DNA of 64,000 bases, taken from positions 11,162,846 through 11,226,845 of the forward strand of contig NC_088779.1 of the NCBI RefSeq assembly GCF_954871325.1, read 5' to 3'. Below the pieces are notes generated by a model that was given only the letters and a program-made list of their open reading frames with translations, was not told where the DNA came from and did not search any database. The position numbers and the translations under genes are program-made. The DNA is from Gordionus sp. m RMFG-2023. Its lineage: Eukaryota; Nematomorpha; Gordioida; Chordodea; Parachordodidae. Each line of letters starts with the position of its first letter. The stretch's first letter is position 1. This document shows, piece after piece, positions 25,293-36,651 of the stretch.

Positions 25293-25757
25293 TTGAATAT
25301 ATTAATAATTCCACTAAAAGTTGTAATTAAAACATTTTTTATTAAAAATTTCACCAAGAAAAATATGTTTTATTATAATGTAAAAATATCTTTTTAATGT
25401 ATTTTATAAAATAAAATATTATCATTGTTATATTTTGTAATGCCTTTGAACCAATTTTTTTTTTCACCATTAATAAATTTCCCTAGGTACCAAAAATAAT
25501 AGATGGTATTAACACCAAAAAATATAGAGAAAGCCATTATATCAGACCCGATTCTAGACCTATTGCCCCCTCCCCAAAAAAAATTCAAACCTCTTCCCCT
25601 TCCCCCCATAAATCTTAAATTCTTTTGGTCCTTTAAAGATATTTTTTTATTTTTTGAATAAATTTTTTAAAAATAAGAATGTAATCGGAGAAAAATTACT
25701 GCTGTTCAAACTATTATCGGTTAAATAGCCAACCGCACCCCATATTGTAAGAACAAG

Positions 25758-25859
25758 GAGAAATTGTAAATATAGTTAATTTGGTGGATGAAAGTGATCA
25801 AGGTGCCAAAATTCAGAATAAGGAAAATGAGTTTAAGCTTACAGAAACAAAATGGATAG
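25758..25859 (+). CDS. Orphan exon-like segment
   Basis: After an AACAAG acceptor, 102 bases are open as 2+99+1 and end in ATAG/GTTACA. They read EIVNIVNLVDESDQGAKIQN and a KENEFKLTETKWI tail. The composition is unlike the surrounding A+T-rich DNA and looks coding, but no partner exon was found. It does not fit the end of the ML domain, so it is not an obvious alternative last exon of the gene upstream. It may be a pseudogene piece or chance. Confidence 0.25.
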
Positions 25860-26244
25860 GTTACATTTTTTTTAGCTATTCTTATTGCAAACATTTTACA
25901 ACTGATTTTAATCTTATCAAATAAAAAGGTTTGATCATGATCAAATTTTTTTTATGAAAAAATCATTTAAGATTTTGAGCCAAAAAATTTTTTAAATCCT
26001 CATGTCAAGATTTTTGTTTAAACCCTGTTTTTTTAGATTAGTTTTTTTCAGGGCTGTGAACACTGAACCAGAACTCTCAATGTTTTACTTAATTCAAACC
26101 CGAATTTTTTAAAATTTAGGGTTCAATAATTTTTTTTAAATATTTAATTTTTGTATATTTAAAAAAACAAAATAATTTTTTTTTTATATTTTCAATATAA
26201 AAACCTTTATTGGTAAAAATTATTTTGCGTGGAGTACTTTTTAT

Positions 26245-27432
26245 TGGTTCCACGTCATTACAGAGAAACCATTACAGAGAATGTATTTTACAGAGAAACC
26301 TTTATAGAGAAAACAATAATAGAGAATGCACTTATATTTGTTCGAATTTTCAGATGATTTCGAAAGACTTTGATTTGCTATTTCGAATCAAGGTTTATCT
26401 TATAAAAACTTCATATACAAATAGTATTAAACATATAAGTGACATTTTAAAGTAACTTTTAACAACTTTATATATTTTATTTTGTATTCTTATCTTTAAA
26501 AATAAATTTCTTAAAATTCCTTACAAATCATGTCAAAATTTGTTTATCTCTTAGTGACAAATAACTTTTAACTTAAGAATGGATTATCGATGTGTCTTAT
26601 TTATAATTGAAAATTTTTAGGAAGAATAATAATATAAGTAAGAACTAAATAAATTTTGTTGAAGATAAAAAAAGCTTATAAATGAAAATCTCTACATTAG
26701 TTTTGTCAAATTAAGTGATTACCATTAACTAGATACACTTTAGCTAAAAAATATTTATAACTAGTTACATTTCAAAATCATAACTGAAGTTGGCTACATT
26801 TTTTAGAAAGTAACTAGATATTTAATTTAAATAAATATAATTAAATAATAATATTTGTAAAAATTTTTCATATTATTTTACTATATGATTTCTTTACAAA
26901 TCATGGCAAAATTTTGTTCTACCATTAATTCATTTAATAATCGAAAAACCTTGTGCAAAGATAAACAAATGATTTTCTGTACCGATTGTAATAATTCTAT
27001 AACTACCCAATTATTCTCTTATATAAGGTAATTCTAATATATAATATTATGTCAAATACTGTAATTTTTTTTCCTATGACTATATATAACATTTTTTATA
27101 AAATAATTAAATAAAATTCTTTATAAAATAATTCTCTATAATAATATTCTTTATAAAATAATTCTATAAAATACATTCATTATAAAATAATTCTCTATAA
27201 AATAATTCTCTTTAAAATACATTCTCTATAAAATCATTCTCTGTAAAATTATTCTCTATAAAATCATTCTCTGTAAAATCATTTTCTGTAAAATTATTCT
27301 CTATTTCTCTATAAACGACATTCTCTATAATTGTTTTCTCTATAAGTGCATTCTCTATTTTTGTTTTCTCTATAAAAGTGTCTCTGTAAAATACATTCTC
27401 TGTAATAGTTTCTTTGTAATGACGTGGAACCA
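26245..27432. mobile_element. Inverted-repeat element with 15-bp tandem units
   Basis: The ends are TGGTTCCACGTCATTACA and its complement, and pairing continues across runs of a 15-16 bp unit of the type AGAGAATGTATTTTAC, about five copies in the left arm (26265-26335) and about twenty, degenerate, in the right arm (27095-27415). The middle, 26340-27090, is A+T-rich and unique. The direct flanks do not show a clear target duplication; TTTTAT and ATAAAA outside the ends extend the symmetry. It looks like a MITE whose subterminal units have expanded unequally. ORFs that cross the arms simply reflect the repeat unit. Confidence 0.65.
27095..27415. repeat. Degenerate 15-16 bp tandem array
   Basis: The array carries units such as ATTCTCTATAAAATC and ATTCTCTGTAAAATT, alternating in CTATAAA and CTGTAAA. 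It forms the right arm of the inverted-repeat element. Confidence 0.8.
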
Positions 27433-29006
27433 TAAAATATAGTATATCTATAGAGTCATTGTAATTTATAAAATTATGATCGAAGTTACCGCGGCCCGGC
27501 TAGTGGGTTTTCGGCCAGAGCTAATCTCTAATAGTCATTTTTCTTACAATTTTTAGTTCATCTGAATTATATAATATTAACATTTCAAATATTTTGTTAT
27601 CAAATATATACAATGATTAAATTGTTCATCACAGTAGAGCGAATTAACAATATTTATCATTAACAATTATAGAGGTAGAGCATCCATTACTTATAAAAAT
27701 CGTTGGAAAAAATCCACCTTTAAACCATGAAGAAAGTTTCATCATATATAAAATATTGTTACCGTTTATTAAAATTTAATCGTCACAAATGATTACCTCT
27801 AAAAGTCGCCCGAACTTTTTTCAAATCTTACTATTCGGGGAAGAAATATAAGGACTAGTATGATATTTATAAACTGAAACCCCATCTAATTATTCAAAGA
27901 CCCTTTATACTCTTTCATCAAATTTAGTGTAAAGATTTAATCAAGAAGGTCAGATCTTAGCAAATTTATTAAAATTTTGGATTCTAAATTTCTCTATTTT
28001 CTTTTAAGAAAATTATTCAATTATTTCTAATTTATATTAGAATCTATTTTTTTTTTCATATTTATATCAATGAACTTCTTTTTAAGGACAAGCGAGTTTT
28101 TCCGCAAACACTATTGATATTTGAGTAACAAATCCTTTTAAATGTCGACAATAACCTATGCAATAAAAGGATTTCTCAAAAGCTAAATATTATAAGCTTT
28201 ACAATACAAAAACAATTTCTCACTGCAAACTTCCGTTTTTTCCCTCATTTTTTATTTTATTTTTGCTTAATAGTATCTATAGCATATATATAATAAAAGA
28301 ATAAATAAAACTCGTATGATTTTTAATGTTTAATAATTTTTTTCTTGAGATCGGATTCGAAATATTTAGCTAAATTTATCAATATATCATGTTAGTTTAT
28401 TAAAGAGATATTTAGATATATATATTGAGATGGAAGCGCAAAGCTTAAGTTAAAATAATACAATATATATAATAAATTAAAATATGATATTTGTTGTTTT
28501 AAAATTGCCACAGCATAATGTTTAATTTTATACTTGTCCAGTATTTCCAATTTTCTAGAGTATAACTCTAGTATCTTCTACCATCGTCTTTAAGCAATTC
28601 AGATTTCTGAAAAATTTCACAATTATAATTGTAGAAAATAATTTACAAGATCACAGATAGACGAACTCCCTACCGTTTACACCTTTACTGAAGCCCCATG
28701 GGATGTTAAATAACAAATGTTAATTGAATGTATAAAACATTAAGCGACTATTGTTTAGTAATCAAAGCTATGATTTCACCTTATTAACTTCTTTTTTATT
28801 CATATAATTCATATATATTCTTGTTCATTTGCCAATATTTACATTCATCATTAACATTATTAGATCAATGAAATCCTATTTATCTCAAATTCTATATTTG
28901 GGGATAATTGATTTTAAAGTTTTAATAAGTATAATTAATGTAAATTAGAAGAATAAAAAATTGCATTATATAAGATTTATGAGAATTAATTTTTGGTTGA
29001 AAATGT
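27433..29006. other. Intergenic stretch between IR element and DPH6
   Basis: There is no convincing exon on either strand. A short GC-rich patch (CGCGGCCCGGCTAG) lies near 27490. The last part is the 3' flank of DPH6 on the minus strand. Confidence 0.45.
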
Positions 29007-31934
29007 TTATTCCAGCTTAAGTTCATCCATTTTCAAATATCCTACAGGAGCAAGGCTAGAATCGTTTGCTTGTCCATTAATTCCAATAGAAAGTTTTCTA
29101 CTCTTAACTATCACTATATCGTGTTTGTAAAAGTTAGACATCTTACATCGAGTAACAAATGTTTCATATTCCCCACCTTCACCACACAAATTTATCCCAA
29201 ATTTTTGATGATTTAATCTCAATTTTGGTTCCAAGACTTTGAGATTTTGGCCCAAGTCTGAAAGATTCAAGCCTATGCAAGCCACCTTTACCAATATAAT
29301 ATCGAAATCTGGAGTACCAAGCATTTCTGACAGCAATTGAGATTGATCAGAGCCCCATAAATAGCAGATTGGCTCCAGGTCTAGTCTTTCGCAACTTTTG
29401 GTAATAACAGAATAAAAATATACACTTTTATAAAACCTTATTATGTTCATTTAAGTATTAAATTTTAATTTATTCTTACTATATTCTATTCGAAAAAATT
29501 GGTGAGATTTATTGATTTTTTTGGTGCAATTAAATGTTCTTATTTTTAATAATTAAAAAAAATGAATATCAAATTTTTTTTATTTTGAAATAAAAATGAT
29601 ACGCAAAATACTTCATAAAAAAAGAAAGACCTCAGGTCTACCACTTTTTTGCATTTTGTTTAGCATATAAATATATTATCACCCCGATATATACATATAC
29701 AATAGAAGGCTTTTATTATACTTTGTTATTGTCACTAATCTTTGTGAAAATTTACTTTTGATTATTACCTTGATTGAAACCTTTGATTAAAATGATTTTA
29801 TACTTAGTAAAAAAATTTACTCAACAATGGTCAACAAAAAAGTTACTAAAGGTATAGAAGTTTATCACCAGCTTTCACTTACTTACAACAACTCAGGAAC
29901 TCCAGTTCCGACCAGGGACCCCAACAAGACGGCAGTGCCCAAGACCACCATCAAAATTTTAATGATTGTCATCAATATTTAATCAACACTATTCAACCCA
30001 TAAACAACCAAGCCCACAAACAAAGAAAATATCAACAATGGTATTTACGGGAACTGGACCCTCTATAATATGATATCCTCTAACACCGATTACCCTAACT
30101 CCTCCCATTCAATTGCTGTGCCACCTATTGATAAGTTAGCCATGCTTAATCGAATTTGGATAGGAATCGAATCTGACCTGAAGGAGCCAAGGTTCTACAG
30201 TAAGCTAATAGCTTGAATGAACCCCGGAGACATGGTTGTGATAGATATAATAACCAAAAAATCAGAATCTTATCACTTGCAATACACTGGATTGCGAAGA
30301 AGCAAGAGCCTACAACACATCGTATGCACAGCAATATCCAAATGGAGAATAAATTATAACAGTCTCTAATTAGCAGAGTGTACCATATGAACTAAAAATC
30401 TCTATAATGCAATAAGAGTTAGGAGTTAGCAATCTGCATCGGGCCTAATTTTTCAAGTCCAGCCTGACCCATAATTTTTTAATGCCTATTTTTCCAAATT
30501 ATAATCAGTAAATAGCAAAATATCAGCTAAAATGGCTCACTCTATGGGTACAGTTTGTTCTGTAAAGCTTGACCAAGAATATAATTTTATTTGTACCCAA
30601 AAGCCTGACCCAAAATAAATTGTCTGCCCAGCCCAGCCCAAATATAGAAAAATTTAATTTTTTTATTGTAAAAAAAATATTAATGTTTTGTAAAAATTTA
30701 AAAATATATCAATTTATTTGGAAAAATCTAATGATATATTTAAAAATTTAAGTCCAACTAGGCCCAGAATTTTTTAAAAATAATTAGGCCCAACCCTAAC
30801 TAAAATTAATTTTTAAAAATAGATTTGGGCCCAAAAAGTTTGAGCCATGATGCAGATCTCTAAGAGTCCATTTCTAATCTAGAAGAATATTTGACACAAA
30901 TTTTGACAACCTATCAACTGAGGAGCATAGCTCATGGGGAGATCTCCTGCAAGATTATGTTTGGAAGACAATTGATATCTAATTTAGATTAGATAAGGCT
31001 AAATATAGAATAAGATTGAAAAGCAAATGAGGGACAAAGTCAAAATTTGATTTAGATATGAAAAGGAGAGAATTCAAAATTTCACAACCTGATTGGTTAA
31101 ACAATTATAACACCAAAGGTTAGAAAAAGGGAGTGATAAAAGAAAAGACAGTGTATTATTAATATATTGGTGAAACTCTAAAGAACTTTGCAGAGACATG
31201 CAGATTAACTAAGAGATTGTTTAACTATTTCGACATAAAAGTTTATAGTTATAAAAATAATTGTGCCAGTAAATAAAGCAGGGTATGGATACTACATAAT
31301 GTTGTTCATCAAGAAACTGTAAATTAATAAAGGTTTATTGAGGAAATTTAACTGGTGGAAATGTATTAAGTATTATTTTAAAAAACAAAAGAACATTTTA
31401 GAAATTGATTTATCATAGTAGTCTATCCTATTTTTCTACTTACACATGTTCTAAACGATTTTTCTGATATTCAGACCATATGGCCCCACATGATACACCT
31501 TCAATATTTTCTTTGGCCTATTAAAGTTTGACAAATTTTAAATTATTTAATTAACTTTAACAGATTTCAATAATGAGTAGAGATCTTCAACTTCATCCCC
31601 AACTTTCATCTCATAGTCTATATCTAAATGAAGAGGTTTCCCTTTAATATATTGAATGTGTAATGGTAGTTCGGTAGCTTTTGCAATGTATGATATGCCT
31701 TCATGACCAACAGTTTGGTACATATAACTATCCAGTTCATCTAAAAATTAAGATTAAATTTAAATTATAGAAAGAACCTATATCAATTGGTTGCAGATTT
31801 GATAAAGACACAATTTCGTGATTATTTTGAATACATTTAATAGCGTTGAAACAGCTATCTTTCCCACCGCTTATTTAAAAATTTAACAATGCAAAAATTA
31901 AATAATCGCACCTGATCAATGCAGTTAATTTCAT
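29007..31934 (-). CDS. DPH6: Diphthine-ammonia ligase (ATPBD4 family), complete, 5 exons
   Basis: Exons, in transcript order: 31934-31912, 31869-31778, 31740-31556, 31517-31444, 29394-29007. All junctions are AG/GT and in phase, giving 253 residues, close to the roughly 267 of the human protein. The start MKLTALISGGKDSC gives the PP-loop (SGGKDS) that binds ATP. Further family blocks follow: DELDSYMYQTVGHEG, KGKPLHLDIDYE, GDEVEDLYSLLK, EGVSCGAIWSEYQKNRLEHV, LDLEPICYLWG, KVACIGLNLSDLG, and the C-terminal CGEGGEYETF motif. DPH6 performs the last step of diphthamide synthesis, amidating diphthine on the conserved histidine of elongation factor 2 with ATP and ammonium in the cytosol. Exon 1 is only 23 nt and intron 1 is 42 nt, while intron 4 is 2.05 kb and holds insertions. 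No key residue appears to be missing. Confidence 0.96.
29880..30340 (+). pseudogene. Unidentified coding-like insert in DPH6 intron 4
   Basis: This stretch is much richer in G+C than the intron around it. From about 30030 the plus strand reads a coding-like run: INNGIYGNWTLYN, SHSIAVPPIDKLAML, NRIWIGIESDLKEPRFYS, and beyond one break NPGDMVVIDIIT. It has the look of a fragment of an element protein or a retrocopy, but I do not recognise it. It is broken and its borders are not sharp. Confidence 0.35.
30427..30862. mobile_element. hAT-like MITE in DPH6 intron 4
   Basis: The left end TAGCAATCTGCATCGGGCC pairs with the right end, which reads TAGAGATCTGCATCATGGC when inverted. Subterminal words such as CAGCCTGACCC and AGGCCCA are repeated at both sides, as in hAT elements. 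The element is about 436 bp without coding capacity. AAGAGT occurs on both sides, but a clean 8-bp duplication is not seen. Confidence 0.55.
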
Positions 31935-32463
31935 AATAAGATACAACCCATCCGAATAAAAGTGATTGACTATGTCAATTATCAACCAAATATCAGCGAG
32001 TCTCATGGCGTTACATTTATATGATATAGAGATCGATACAAATTTTATAAAGGATATCGATAGAGTTGTAGTTGCATACTGCGAATAATATTATTTTAAT
32101 GATGGTCAACCAATATATATTTTGTTTATTTATTTCATTCATTACCACGCCAGAAATTGCACGAAGTGCAATTTCATCACCCACCAGGAGTTGTAGCGTG
32201 CACCATGTACATTTACTAATATAAACATCCGATACATGATGTATACCGGTTTTATTATAGTGGACGGTATGTAGTCAGCTAGCTTAGTAAAGAAGAGAGG
32301 AGTAAGAAAGAATCGATCTATTAGTTCCTTTACCGGCAGGATAGTGTTAAAAAAGGCCATGTATTGCACTATAACAATATTAATAATAATGTACCTGACG
32401 CCTGGTTAGATAATTTAAGAGTAGAAAAATAAGTCTTATGTCCGGTAAATATATTATTTGTAT
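31935..32463. other. DPH6 upstream region with hairpin
   Basis: This is the 5' flank of the minus-strand DPH6 gene. A perfect hairpin with 9-bp arms (AAATTGCAC, loop GAA, GTGCAATTT) lies at 32154-32174 inside a 240-bp stretch of raised G+C that has an unbroken minus-strand frame of 75 codons. The palindrome and composition suit a MITE remnant better than a gene. The 19-bp string GCATACTGCGAATAATATT at 32074 recurs at 35245 in the same orientation. Confidence 0.4.
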
Positions 32464-34354
32464 CAGTGGCGTCGCTAGGGGGGGGGGGGGGTGCGCAAGA
32501 GCTCGAGCCCCCTGAAAAGTTTGAATAGCCCCCTGAAGCAATAAAAAATTTTTTTAAATGGCTCCTTAATATCCCCTTGAGCTAAAAATAAATGTTTTAT
32601 TGCCCACTGAATGATTATTTTTAAAAATCTATTGAGTAATATATAGATTTAATTTTATTAAAAAATTAATAAGACTATCTTAATTTTTATTAAATGAATA
32701 CTATTTTAATTATAAATTAGATTATTACATATAAATTATACTATGTCAGCTTGCAATCAAATTCTATGTAAATAACAATATCAGTCACTAAATATTAATT
32801 TAGCATTAACAGTTGAAGCTTAATTGACTTTCACTATTTAAATTATTATATAACCCTAATAAAATAAATATAATCATTTATTAATTGAAAAAATCATTTA
32901 ATATTTTAGCCGAGTTCAAAATCACTTATCAATTATATTACTGATTTTTAAATTTAATTATCATTTCTCTTCTTAAAATTATTTTCAAGGTCCAAATCCA
33001 AATAAGTATAAGAGATTTATTTATAAAAACTAAGTCATATAGTTTATAATCCTCTATTATATATAATTTTTTATAAAGTATTAGGTAAAATGCCACTTTT
33101 ACAGACGTATATGACAGTTATATTCTATATTACAGTTAATAATTTTAAAATTTTACTAATAAATGCTTTTGATAATAATAATAAGTAACAATTTGCTTAC
33201 AAATATTTAACGCCATCTATTAGTTTTAAATAATTAAAATAAGCGTATTATTATTCATCCCACAATGGATGTAATAAATTCGTTATCTTTTCTTCTCTTT
33301 TTACGTGTTTTATTTTCTTCTTCTTCGGAATATAGATTTGAGTTAAATTTTTAATACGAATATATTTTTAATATTATTACAAACTACTATTATTTTAATA
33401 TATAATATACTACTAGAGATGGAGCGACAATAATATATAAATCTTAATTGCTTTCATGATATCACTCTGGTTCTTATTTTGTAGTTACAAAATTTTTCAT
33501 TTCTAATATGGCATTTTTGACGTGTAAATAACTCAAGGCTTCAATATATTTGTATAATTTCTTCTAAAGATTTTTAGTGTTTTTGTTTTATCAATTTATC
33601 TAACAGAATAAATTCTGATATGGGTTACCATCGTGAGTTTCATGGCTAGGACTGCAAATTAACCAGCATCTATTTGTGTGATGTAATTTAAGATAATTAC
33701 TACAGCGGCTGAGAGCATATGATCGCATATTTTAGATAAGCAAGAATGGTCATGTGTAGTCGTTTATATATCATTAAAAATGGAAGATAATCTTTTAGAA
33801 ATTTAATATCATACAATAATTTTCTCGATTATTTATCTAGCTTCCATCATGTCATCTAAGAGGAAGCTCTAACCACCATATAGTTTTATGATTTGGATTG
33901 GTCGTTTATATTCACTTCTTCAAGAATTGTTGATTTGGTAAGGTCTATAAATTTTTTCTTATTAGTTCATTCTTATAAAACATTGTCTAAAATGGTAATA
34001 GAGAGTTATATTAGTTTCATGACCTTTTGACAATGTTAGTTGCTTATATTATATTATATAGTTATCAAAACCATTATCAATTGAGGCATTATGAATTAAT
34101 TAACCTTTTTTATCATTTATAATTCTTTAGACGCAAAATTTTTTTATATCAAAAACGAAAATATTTTATACTGTAATAAATAGATTTTGTATTAAAAAAT
34201 ACTATTTTATAAATTTTAAAGTATAATATATTAATGTAAAACCCGGCCGAAGGCCAGGCAAATGCGGGGCAAATTGTGGGGTATGGGAGGCGAAGCCTCC
34301 ATAAATATTTTTTAGTTGAGCCCCCTGAGATTGTAAAGTCTAGCGACGCCCCTG
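32464..34354. mobile_element. Non-autonomous hAT element with 8-bp TSD
   Basis: The left end CAGTGGCGTCGCTAGGGGGG pairs with the right end, AGTCTAGCGACGCCCCTG. The flanks ATTTGTAT (32456-32463) and CTTTGTAT (34355-34362) match at seven of eight positions, a target duplication of hAT length. Both ends continue with AGCCCCCTGA-type words. The right end carries GC-rich hairpin words (CCGGCCGAAGGCC, GGAGGCGAAGCCTCC) that resemble those beside the hAT end at 7329, so the two families are related. No transposase was recognised in its 1.9 kb. A G run of 14 lies at 32478-32491. Confidence 0.85.
33001..33268 (+). repeat. Dispersed repeat, copy 1
   Basis: This 270-bp stretch matches 36013-36296 in the same orientation with many small differences. 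Shared words include AGGTAAAAT.CCACTTTTACAG, CATCTATTA.TTTTAAATAA and TATTATTCATCCCACAATG. It lies within the hAT element 32464-34354; the other copy ends just before the next hAT. Confidence 0.7.
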
Positions 34355-34362
34355 CTTTGTAT

Positions 34363-35589
34363 ATAACGCTATGTCTATATAGCATGCCCTATTACAGAGG
34401 CATCTAAGTTCCCTATAATTGTAAAGTTGGTCCCTGAAAAACATTATCCTAAGAAGATTATTATCATTTTGTTGTTTTTTCTGTTTTTTCTGTTTTCCTT
34501 TATTTCTTTTGTTTTTTTATTATTTCCTTCATTATTTTTTGTCATTCATTGAAGTCATTATCGTATGTCCCCATAAATCTTGAACAGTACTAAGCAAGCG
34601 TAGCTCAGGATTCTCATTATATTTATAATATTATCATTATTATTATAGTGAACGGGAATCGTTATCATTATTATTATTCAGCCTTCCAAGATTATCATTG
34701 AGGTTATCAATATCGTTCGTCCAGTAGAAAAAAAGAGAGAAAAATTACCGTCAATCTCACCATACTTCATTCTATCCATCGTATCTTATTATGTACACTT
34801 TCATGGTTTATTTTTTTATTTAATAAAACAATCAAAAATTAAACAATTTCTTAATCAAAATTATTCGACTACATTTATCATGAAATCCTTTTAAAATAAA
34901 TTATATTCAAAACACCAATAAAATCCAAATAATATTATATGATGATTTATTTTATTATGGTGGGTATAATTGTAGATCACCTCATATGTGACATTAATAG
35001 ATCTATCTTATAAAGTATAATTTCCATTTAAATATATGTATTATATCAAATATTTCATATGCCAATTCGAAAGTACTATGAACGATAAAACAGGTTAAAA
35101 ATTGATACAATTTAAAGGTACGATTCAATAAATAATAAAGGAAATGACCACCGAAATTACGATAATGGACGAGTCGGAAGATCGATAGATTTCAACTTCT
35201 TAGGGGAGATCACTGGGTATATGAAGGGTGGGTGTGTCGCAGGTGCATACTGCGAATAATATTTTTTTAATGAAGTCATATTTTATTTATTTTTTAAATT
35301 ATTTTTTAATTTATTTTTTAATATTATGCAGAATTTTGATTTTAAGTTGGAAAAAGAAAATTCGTTTATTATTCTTTAATCGGTTGAATTTATTTTGGTG
35401 TGTTGTGTTTGATCTTACAAGTGTGGATCATGAAAATACTAATGTATATCTCTGATAAAATCTTATTTTAGTTGGTATAGATTATTTGGTTTTTAAATTT
35501 TATATTAAATAGTATCATTTTGCATATATATTTATTTATAAACATATAATCACTTCGACACATCAGGAGACTTTTGAAGATATTCTTAA
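34363..35589. other. Non-coding stretch between hAT and RPDG remnant
   Basis: No gene was recognised. TTATTATCATT-type simple words occur near 34620-34680. The 19-bp string shared with 32074 lies at 35245-35263. Confidence 0.4.
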
Positions 35590-35931
35590 AAATATAAAAT
35601 AATCATACGCCCTGATATTATATCCCTTATTCCTTGGACTAAGGGTCTTCTACTGGTCTGAGACTACACATGTGTCGTAGTTTGCAGCAAAATCAAACCT
35701 TTCATTTTTTGCCATTGAAAGGCAGAAGTCCTTAAAAGAATAAATGTGCACCAAAAATGTGTTCATTTCATACCAATGGTTACCAATAGCTTAGGCATAA
35801 TTGGAAGTGAGGCCCTTAATTTCATTAAAACCATAGGGAAAAATTCGGTATCTAGCAAGTTGTTATATAATGTTATTGACAAAAAATATATGGTTTTAAT
35901 AAAAAATAAGCCTGGAACAAATATGAAATAA
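35590..35931 (+). pseudogene. Fossil remnant, same RPDG/WDYTC family as 1540-2085
   Basis: The plus strand shows the same series as the remnant near 1.8 kb: IIRPDIIS, LIPWTKGLLL, DYTCVV, then HFIPMVTNSLGIIGSEALNF with IKTIGK. The last block, where the aligned copy has NFIKIIGKK, is the best kept. The copy is partial, with several breaks. It shows that this family has invaded the region at least twice. Confidence 0.5.
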
Positions 35932-36012
35932 ATTTTTATTAGTTTATATAAAATATAATAAATTATTTGTATATACATTAATATAAAAGCATGGTAATAA
36001 TTTATTCCAAAC

Positions 36013-36296
36013 AAGTATTAGAAATTTATTTATAAAAAGTAAGTAGACATATAGTTGATATTCCTAAATTATATAGAATTCATTACAAAATACTAGGTAA
36101 AATTCCACTTTTACAGACATATTTAACAGTTAGAGAATATATTTCAGTTAATATTTTAACAAATTTTACTAATCAATGCTCTTGGTAATAAATATTGCAA
36201 CAATTTGCTTTCAGTTATTTAACGTCATCTATTAATTTTAAATAAAAAATGATATTAAAAATTAATCTTCATATTATTCATCCCACAATGTCTTTT
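36013..36296 (+). repeat. Dispersed repeat, copy 2
   Basis: This is the diverged direct copy of 33001-33268. It ends 16 bp before the hAT element at 36313, so it may be what is left of an older hAT copy of the same kind. Confidence 0.7.
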
Positions 36297-36651
36297 AAAT
36301 ATATTTTATAATCAGAGCTGTTAAAGGATAGAATCAAAAGATCGCCGATCCTGATTCGATCCTAAATTTGTCAATATTCTCGGATTTAAGATCCTGATCT
36401 TAAATTGTGGATCGTGAGTGATCGAGTTCATTTTTTTAAATATTCGATCTATCCTTTTAAAAATTATTTTTTTACTTAAAAGCAATAAATAAAATATAAA
36501 TTTTGAAAATTAAATTAAAATATTATTTTAAAAAAAATATCTATCTACATCATATTTTATCAACAACCATTCCACCAGATTTTGGTAGGGGTGCCTTTGA
36601 TCGTAAGACACTTCATCGTATTTTTCGTCCAACTCGTCCAATTCGTTCAAA

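Noticed and set aside
26210-26455. 81-codon ORF and its opposite at 27212-27433
   Set aside because: Both read the 15-bp repeat unit of the inverted-repeat element (RECxLQRNLYRE-like), not a gene.
32142-32369. 75-codon minus-strand ORF upstream of DPH6
   Set aside because: It has somewhat coding-like composition but contains a perfect hairpin and no known domain; kept only as a repeat-like region.
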